Part shown: in pieces, positions 59,103 to 64,000 of the stretch
How positions within the stretch are numbered: position 1 is the stretch's first letter
How the letters are laid out: each line of letters begins with the position of its first letter
DNA from: Methanococcus voltae PS
GTDB taxonomy: Archaea; AGJL01; Methanococci; Methanococcales; Methanococcaceae
Direction: 5' to 3'
Assembly: GCF_024807035.1 (NCBI RefSeq)
Contig: NZ_JANUCQ010000002.1
Span: forward strand, 124,001 to 188,000
Length of the DNA stretch: 64,000 bases
Translations under genes and position numbers: made by a program
The notes under the pieces: model-generated
Databases searched by the model: none
Told to the model about the DNA's origin: nothing
Seen by the model: only the letters and a program-made list of their open reading frames with translations

Positions 59103-59603
59103 TTATTTTACAAGAATATTACTTCTTGCACCTTGTCCAATTCCTTCGTTTACCGTCGTTTCTATCCATTCAATACTATCCAAAAGTCCTAAGTTATCCA
59201 AACCATTTTTAATATGTTCTCCGAAGTATTCTGACATTTCTTCGGCAGTTGTGGATTTTAATGGCAACATTAAAACGTCACAGCAAGGGAACATGTATTT
59301 TTTAAGCGTTCCGTTATGGTTATACTCTATAAACAAATAATCGTCTTTTATTTCGTATTTTACTTCAGGGTGGTATTTTGGAAATAACAATTTGTGGTCC
59401 ATTTCATTTGCAAGCTCTTTTACAATGTTTTTAATAACTTTAAAATCACATACAAAATCAAATTGTCCCGTTTGCTCACCAGATACTTTGACGTCTATAT
59501 AATACGAATGCCCGTGGATTACACCGCAACTTTCGTGTCCAAATACAATGTGAGCTGCGGAAAATCTTAAACCGCCGTAAATTCCGTTTAATTCAATAAT
59601 CAT
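59103..59603 (-). CDS. 6-pyruvoyl-tetrahydropterin synthase / QueD homologue
   Basis: A 166-residue T-fold enzyme. Zinc ligands in FSAAHIVFG and HGHSYYIDV are present, along with the active-site Cys in ESCGVIHGH and the late TVNEGIGQGAR. In archaea such proteins make 6-carboxytetrahydropterin for archaeosine or act in pterin synthesis. A GTLKKYMFPCCDVLML insertion (about residues 97-112) is unusual. GGTGACAAT ribosome binding site. Monocistronic. Confidence 0.87.
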   Translation of the reverse strand: MIIELNGIYGGLRFSAAHIVFGHESCGVIHGHSYYIDVKVSGEQTGQFDFVCDFKVIKNIVKELANEMDHKLLFPKYHPEVKYEIKDDYLFIEYNHNGTLKKYMFPCCDVLMLPLKSTTAEEMSEYFGEHIKNGLDNLGLLDSIEWIETTVNEGIGQGARSNILVK

Positions 59604-59928
59604 ATTGTCACCTTCATCAATGTATATTATTTTATTATATTATACTATTTTTTTATTTTATTAGTCTATTTTATTTTATTATTTTATACTTTATTAGTCT
59701 ATTTTATTTTATTTTTTATATTTTATTTTTTATATTGTTTGAAGTTGTTGAAAATGTTTAAATTATTACATGGATATATCAGATATAAATATATACCTAA
59801 AAATGTGTTAAAATACAAATTATCCAATACGCAAGTATTTTATAATAAATTAATTTAAAATAAATATTCGTTATAATGTATAATATACTATTGCATGATG
59901 CTATATAAACTTTTATAAGTGTGAAAAA
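59604..59928. other. Divergent intergenic region, AT repeats
   Basis: About 325 bases, the left part made of TTTATTTTATTATTTTAT-like repeats, the right part holding promoter-like TATATAAAC before the DUF985 gene. No gene seen. Confidence 0.4.
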
Positions 59929-60495
59929 ATGAGTAAGGACTTAAAAAATTCAAAATATTGGGTTAATAAATTAGATTTAGAGTCGCATATTGAAGGCGGT
60001 TATTTTAAAAGGATATACGAATCTTCCGAACGCATACATATAAGTCAACTTCCAGAGTACTTTAGTAATACTAACGAAAATAAAAAAACAAGCTTAGAAT
60101 ACAGATATTTATGTACTGCAATTTATTACCTATTGGAAAAAGGGCAAGTTTCAAAATTCCACAGGATAAAATCCGATGAAACTTGGCATTTTTACGCAGG
60201 AAATTCACTCAATATTTACACGATTCAAGATGGAAAAATTATAACAAATAAATTGGGGAATAATTTGGAAGAAGGCGAAAATTTTCAAATAACAGTCCCA
60301 AAAAATACATGGTTTGCTGCTGAACCTTTAGGGGATTATACACTCGTTGGCTGTACTGTTTCACCGGGTTTTGAATATGTAGATTTTAAAATGGCGACGT
60401 TGGAAGATTTAAAAAATAGTATTGATGAAGTTAATCTAAGTAATTTAAATGAAGAGACACTTTTAAAATTTGTTTCATTTGATTGTAAGAAATAA
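59929..60495 (+). CDS. DUF985 cupin-domain protein
   Basis: A 188-residue cupin beta barrel of the DUF985 family: LESHIEGGYFKRIYES at the start, then ALY-type strand TAIYYLLEKGQVSKFHRIKSDETWHFYAG with metal-like His residues, and VPKNTWFAAEPLGDYTLVGCTVSPGFEYVDF. Function unknown; relatives may bind sugar or small metabolites. GTGTGAAAAA site. It converges on the acetyltransferase gene. Confidence 0.9.
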   Translation: MSKDLKNSKYWVNKLDLESHIEGGYFKRIYESSERIHISQLPEYFSNTNENKKTSLEYRYLCTAIYYLLEKGQVSKFHRIKSDETWHFYAGNSLNIYTIQDGKIITNKLGNNLEEGENFQITVPKNTWFAAEPLGDYTLVGCTVSPGFEYVDFKMATLEDLKNSIDEVNLSNLNEETLLKFVSFDCKK

Positions 60496-60500
60496 TACTT

Positions 60501-60563
60501 TTATTTCTTTTATTTCTCTTTTTATTTCTTTTATTTCTCTTTTTATTTCTTTTATTTCTCTTT
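60501..60563. repeat. 21-bp triple repeat between convergent genes (probable T-rich terminator)
   Basis: Three near-exact copies of a T-rich 21-base unit (TTATTTCTTTTATTTCTCTTT) lie between the two stop codons. Oligo-T tracts end transcription in Methanococcus, so this would stop the plus-strand gene. Confidence 0.75.
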
Positions 60564-60566
60564 TTA

Positions 60567-61247
60567 TTATAATTTTTCTAATCCCTTTAATGCTTCAAAA
60601 TTATCACTCATTAGTATCGAGATAGAAGCTCTTATTTTTTCAATATCCCAATTCCACCATTTAATATTTAATAGAAGCTCTATTTTTTCATTACTAAACC
60701 TTTTTTTAATTACTTTTGCGGGGCAACCGCCTACAATTGTGTAAGGTGCTACATCTTTGGTTACGAGGCTTCTAGTACCTATTACGGCACCGTCCCCGAT
60801 TTTTACGCCTGGCATAATAAGAGATTCGGCACCTATCCAAACGTCATTACCGATTATAGTGTCACCTTTTTTTACAAAACTTTCGGGGATTTCAGTATCT
60901 AAATCAATAGGGTTATTTGATACGATAGATAATGGATAAGCAGAAATATAATCATAACGGTGCCCTTGATTTCCCCCCATTATGAATTTTACACCCGAAG
61001 CTATACTACAAAACTTACCGATTATTAGTTTATCTACATCTTTGCCCTTGTCTTGCTCATCTAAGTACATAATGCAATCTCTAAACGAATGACCGTGATA
61101 GTAACCGGAATAATAAGTATATTCCCCGATTTCTACTAGAGGGTTGTCTATTTCTTCTATTGTAACGTTTTTTCCAAAATCGTGCACACTTGAGTTGTCG
61201 ATATTCATAATTTGAATATCCCGGTATGAATTAAATAATTTAGCCAT
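60567..61247 (-). CDS. Hexapeptide-repeat O-acetyltransferase (CatB/Vat-like)
   Basis: A 226-residue left-handed beta-helix transferase of the xenobiotic acetyltransferase type. Seen: VEIGEYTYYSGYYHGHSFRDC, KLIIGKFCSIASGVKFIMGGNQGHR with the catalytic His, IIGNDVWIGAESLIMPGVKIGDGAVIGTRSLVTKDV repeats, and PAKVIKKRFS. In a methanogen it more likely acetylates a cell-surface sugar than an antibiotic. GGTGAAATT site. Monocistronic, possibly acquired from bacteria. Confidence 0.88.
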   Translation of the reverse strand: MAKLFNSYRDIQIMNIDNSSVHDFGKNVTIEEIDNPLVEIGEYTYYSGYYHGHSFRDCIMYLDEQDKGKDVDKLIIGKFCSIASGVKFIMGGNQGHRYDYISAYPLSIVSNNPIDLDTEIPESFVKKGDTIIGNDVWIGAESLIMPGVKIGDGAVIGTRSLVTKDVAPYTIVGGCPAKVIKKRFSNEKIELLLNIKWWNWDIEKIRASISILMSDNFEALKGLEKL

Positions 61248-61543
61248 AATTTCACCATTTTAATTTATTTAGATTGTTTAGCCGATATTGCAAAAATATA
61301 TATCATATAATTTCTATATATAAGCTTTTAACAAGCTCTTAAAAACTTAGTTACATATACTATGATATTATATATTATAAATACAAATTTAATAAATTAC
61401 AAAGTTATAAATTAGATATTAATTTATAAAATTATAAGAGTATATTATTATAAACTGTAAATTAAATAACTATAAGGTTAAAAATTATAAATCAATGAAC
61501 TTATGCGAAAAATTCACATATAAGGACTAAACACGGTGAAAAT

Positions 61544-62104
61544 ATGCTTGATTATGAAAATATCGAAGTTGTGAAAATTCCAAAAGAAAGAACTGGCGTT
61601 TTAATTGGAAAAGGTGGAGATACCAAGAAAAAAATAGAAAAAGCTCTTGGTATTGAAATAGAAATAGATGAAGAAGGGGAAGTTACAATATATTCAACTG
61701 AAGAGCAAAAAGATGCCCTTTCTTTATGGAAAGCTAGAGACATTGTTAAGGCTATCGGTAGAGGCTTTAGCCCAGAAAAATCTTTAAAATTACTTTCTGA
61801 CACATACATGTGTGAAATAATGGATATTTCAGAATATGCAAACTCAGAAAGAGCCATTATGCGTGTAAAAGGTAGAATAATCGGCAGTGGCGGAAAATCT
61901 AGAAGATATATTGAAGAATTAACTGGGACATACATTTCAGTCTACGGTAAAACTGTTTCAATCTTGGGAGAATTTGAGCAAGTTCAGATATCAAAAGATG
62001 CCATAGAAATGATATTAAAAGGCATGTCACACGCTAAGATGTACAAATTCCTTGAAAGACACAGACAAAGTGTAAAAAGAAGAGAATTAGAATTATGGAA
62101 ATAA
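61544..62104 (+). CDS. Archaeal Pno1/Dim2-like KH-domain protein
   Basis: A 186-residue protein with two KH domains: the first with GVLIGKGGDTKKKIEKALG (residues 18-36), the second degenerate with GRIIGSGGKSRRYIEELTG (about residues 110-128). It ends in a basic LERHRQSVKRRELELWK helix. The family takes part in 16S rRNA 3'-end maturation and usually clusters with rio1 and eif1A; neither is here. GGTGAAAAT site. Confidence 0.9.
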   Translation: MLDYENIEVVKIPKERTGVLIGKGGDTKKKIEKALGIEIEIDEEGEVTIYSTEEQKDALSLWKARDIVKAIGRGFSPEKSLKLLSDTYMCEIMDISEYANSERAIMRVKGRIIGSGGKSRRYIEELTGTYISVYGKTVSILGEFEQVQISKDAIEMILKGMSHAKMYKFLERHRQSVKRRELELWK

Positions 62105-62625
62105 TTAATTGATACTTAATAGGTATTCTATTATGTTGTAATATCAAAATAATTTTAATTTATTCTATTTTACTTTAGTATTTACTTTATTATATTATTT
62201 ATTATTTTATTATACTTTACGATATTTTACTATAGTTTCAAATCGTCATTATTTTTAAAATAGCCCTACTTTTTTATCAGTAAATTTTTACGACACAGTA
62301 TAATTTCCACAAATAAAATGCTAAATTATATATTTAATCAATACTTATACATCTAAATATGTAAGGATATATTCATAAACATGGCGTAAATAATATTATT
62401 ATGTACGATATATTATAAAAAAAGTACGTTGTACATCGTATATTGATACTAATTCATAATATTTATATATTGTAGATAGAATACTTATTATATTATTAAG
62501 TATAAACTATTAATAAATTCATATAGTATGTATCAAAAATTAAAGTTGTGTATCTAATTAATCTACGAGTATAGGTTTAATTATTAATCTAAATCGTAGC
62601 ATTAATGCAAGTTGGAGTGGCTAAA
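62105..62625. other. Intergenic region, no gene seen
   Basis: About 520 AT-rich bases. TACGTTGTACATCGTA near 62424-62440 is weakly symmetric. No RNA or small gene recognised. Confidence 0.4.
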
Positions 62626-63255
62626 ATGACGAAAGAGGAGTTAAAAGAAAGTAACCTTAGTAAAAGCATAGACCCCCCTAGTAATTTTAATAGTAATAAA
62701 TATAATAATCACGACCGAAACGAAAAAACAACTATGGCCGAGAAAGGTAATGAACCTAAAGATGATATTGGCAATATTAAAAATGTAAATGAAACAAGTA
62801 TTTCAAACATTTCTAGTGAATTATACGCCTCAGATTTTGAAATATTCAAATCAAAATGTAGGGTCTGTAGTTTAGAGGAGTTTGACCCTAGCATATTAAA
62901 GAAAATATCTGCCTTATTTTCAAGCGAGGTAAGGGCTAAAATATACATATTCCTAAGAATGTGTCCCGAAAGCACCGTGGAAGAAATAGCTGAAGGTACA
63001 AATATCTATTCGTCTACCGTTAGAGACTATATTGTTGAAATGTATCGAAACGATTATGTAATTAGAAAAAAAATCAAAAAAAGCAAATTTGGTAAAAAAC
63101 CATACGTTTATTGTGCAATAGAACCTACAATGATGGCTAGAAAGGTATCAAAATCGTTCCAAGAAAAAATAAATTTATTGGCAAATATAGATATGTTCTT
63201 TAACCCAAAGCACGAAACAAAAACGGTATTTGTGAATATTGGTAACAAAAAATAG
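62626..63255 (+). CDS. Winged-helix DNA-binding protein
   Basis: A 209-residue protein. Residues 1-75 are Asn/Lys-rich and likely disordered. CRVC near residue 79 is followed by a winged helix (LFSSEVRAKIYIFLRMCPESTVEEIAEGTNIYSSTVRDYIVEMYRNDYVIRKK) with a basic wing (KIKKSKFGKKPYVYC) and a C-terminal helix. I start at the ATG behind GGAGTGG; an ATG seven codons upstream is possible. Role unknown; the neighbouring CBS-domain gene may be unrelated. Confidence 0.75.
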   Translation: MTKEELKESNLSKSIDPPSNFNSNKYNNHDRNEKTTMAEKGNEPKDDIGNIKNVNETSISNISSELYASDFEIFKSKCRVCSLEEFDPSILKKISALFSSEVRAKIYIFLRMCPESTVEEIAEGTNIYSSTVRDYIVEMYRNDYVIRKKIKKSKFGKKPYVYCAIEPTMMARKVSKSFQEKINLLANIDMFFNPKHETKTVFVNIGNKK

Positions 63256-63680
63256 ATTTTTCAAAAATAACCCCTTATTTTTAATTTTTAACTTTTAATT
63301 TTTTATAGTCCTTTATTGATTATGCCACATTATTTATAATTTTAGTATATGTTAATTCTATTAGTTTTATCCTATTTTATCCTATTTTATTATAATATTA
63401 TGAAAATTAATACGAAAATTGCGTACTCTTTTTTAAAATATTAAAATAGTGAGTTAATTCCTTTTAATTTAAAAAAAAGCAATAATTATTCGAATATCTA
63501 AAATCAAATAAAAAATTATATAAAACAATAACGTCATAAATTAATTAAATTAATATATAAAATTATTTCTTTAAGTGATACCTAAAATCATTAATATTCC
63601 TAATAAGCAATATTTATATAAATTTATTAGTATTTTAGTATTATTTAATTAAATAAATATAATTACCAATCGGTGATACT
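63256..63680. other. Intergenic region, no gene seen
   Basis: About 425 AT-rich bases, with a repeated TCCTATTTTA near 63369-63388. Promoter of the CBS gene lies near the right end. No structured RNA noted. Confidence 0.4.
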
Positions 63681-64000
63681 ATGAATCTCGAAGTTTCAGT
63701 TACGGAAGCAATGAGTGCTCCTGTAAAAACCGTAGGGTTGGATACTACACTATATGAAGTGGCCAATACACTAAAAGAACACGGAATCGGTTGTTTAATT
63801 GCTCTCAACGATTTACAAAAACCTGTAGGAATAATTACCGAAAAAGATTTAGTTTTAAACGTAGTTGCTAGAAACTTAAAATCAAAAGAAATAACCGTTA
63901 GGGAAATAATAAGTTCTAAAAAATTGATATCCATCTCTCCAAAATCCACAGTGATGGATGCAGCTAAAAAAATGGACGAATTAACAGTTAAAAGATTACC
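63681..64000 (+). CDS. CBS-domain protein (cut by the window edge)
   Basis: The first 106 codons of a gene running off the right edge. One whole CBS motif (VTEAMSAPVKTVGLDTTLYEVANTLKEHGIGCLIALNDLQKPVGIITEKDLV) and the start of a second (VREIISSKKLISISPKSTVMDAAKKMDELTVKRL) are visible. Paired CBS domains bind adenosyl ligands. GGTGATACT ribosome binding site before the ATG. Anything fused beyond is unseen. Confidence 0.9.
   Translation, partial: MNLEVSVTEAMSAPVKTVGLDTTLYEVANTLKEHGIGCLIALNDLQKPVGIITEKDLVLNVVARNLKSKEITVREIISSKKLISISPKSTVMDAAKKMDELTVKRL

Overview
The window reads as chromosome of a methanogenic archaeon of the order Methanococcales. The base composition is very AT-rich by eye. 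Genes are preceded by GGTGA-type ribosome binding sites, and many start at TTG or GTG. The gene set is diagnostic: mch (methanogenesis), tfrB (CoM/CoB fumarate reductase), an archaeal tpiA, an MJ0400-type ADH synthase, archaeal L7Ae/S28e/L24e, Topo VI subunit B, RadB, DUF61, DUF2193 and S-layer-type domains. Several proteins resemble Methanocaldococcus and Methanococcus counterparts closely. The low GC and many intergenic microsatellites fit Methanococcus voltae better than M. maripaludis, but that species call is inference.

Layout. 1-6322: the 3' part of a tailed-virus (provirus or gene-transfer-agent) structural module: neck-size proteins, a probable tail tube, a 947-aa adhesin joined to a distal-tail (Dit) domain, a baseplate/fibre protein and a Gp37-like protein. 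6405-24582: mostly housekeeping genes: a secreted beta-propeller/chagasin protein, argF, an MJ0882-like methylase, an EamA transporter, the rpl7ae-rps28e-rpl24e cluster, glmM, an M42 peptidase, a split tRNA 2-selenouridine synthase (rhodanese plus P-loop halves) beside an E1-like enzyme, thpR, an Lrp regulator and an ABC transporter of the SsuBC/TauBC class. 25071-27017: two paralogous PLAT-domain proteins with an unassigned C-terminal half. 27178-43026: DUF89, rpiA, FKBP/SlyD-type PPIase, mch, an NhaC antiporter, a regulator with an EamA transporter, DUF61, an Xre/DUF2178 pair, tfrB, moaC, purF, tpiA and ADH synthase. 43600-48686: a surface-protein island of three exported beta-helix proteins, the last carrying an S-layer C-terminal domain. 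48945-64000: an RNA methylase, radB, an HTH-ACT regulator overlapping a CYTH enzyme, a 27-aa membrane peptide, xthA, a cyclophilin, DUF2193, an aquaporin, top6B, a PTPS/QueD homologue, a DUF985 cupin, a hexapeptide acetyltransferase, a Pno1-like KH protein, an HTH protein and a truncated CBS-domain gene.

Most notable: (1) tpiA and xthA both lack any ATG/GTG/TTG at the conserved N-terminus. The only well-placed starts are ATT and ATC behind good ribosome binding sites, and the nearest canonical starts would delete catalytic residues. (2) A Dit domain is fused to a host-like adhesin in a tail module with no tape-measure gene visible. (3) The PLAT pair has a C-terminal half faintly like aerolysin/ETX-MTX2 pore-formers. 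(4) The beta-helix/S-layer island has recent internal and 3'-end duplications. Several palindromes sit next to TATA boxes (nhaC, tfrB, the beta-helix operon, DUF2193, aquaporin). No tRNA, rRNA, CRISPR array or insertion sequence was recognised.
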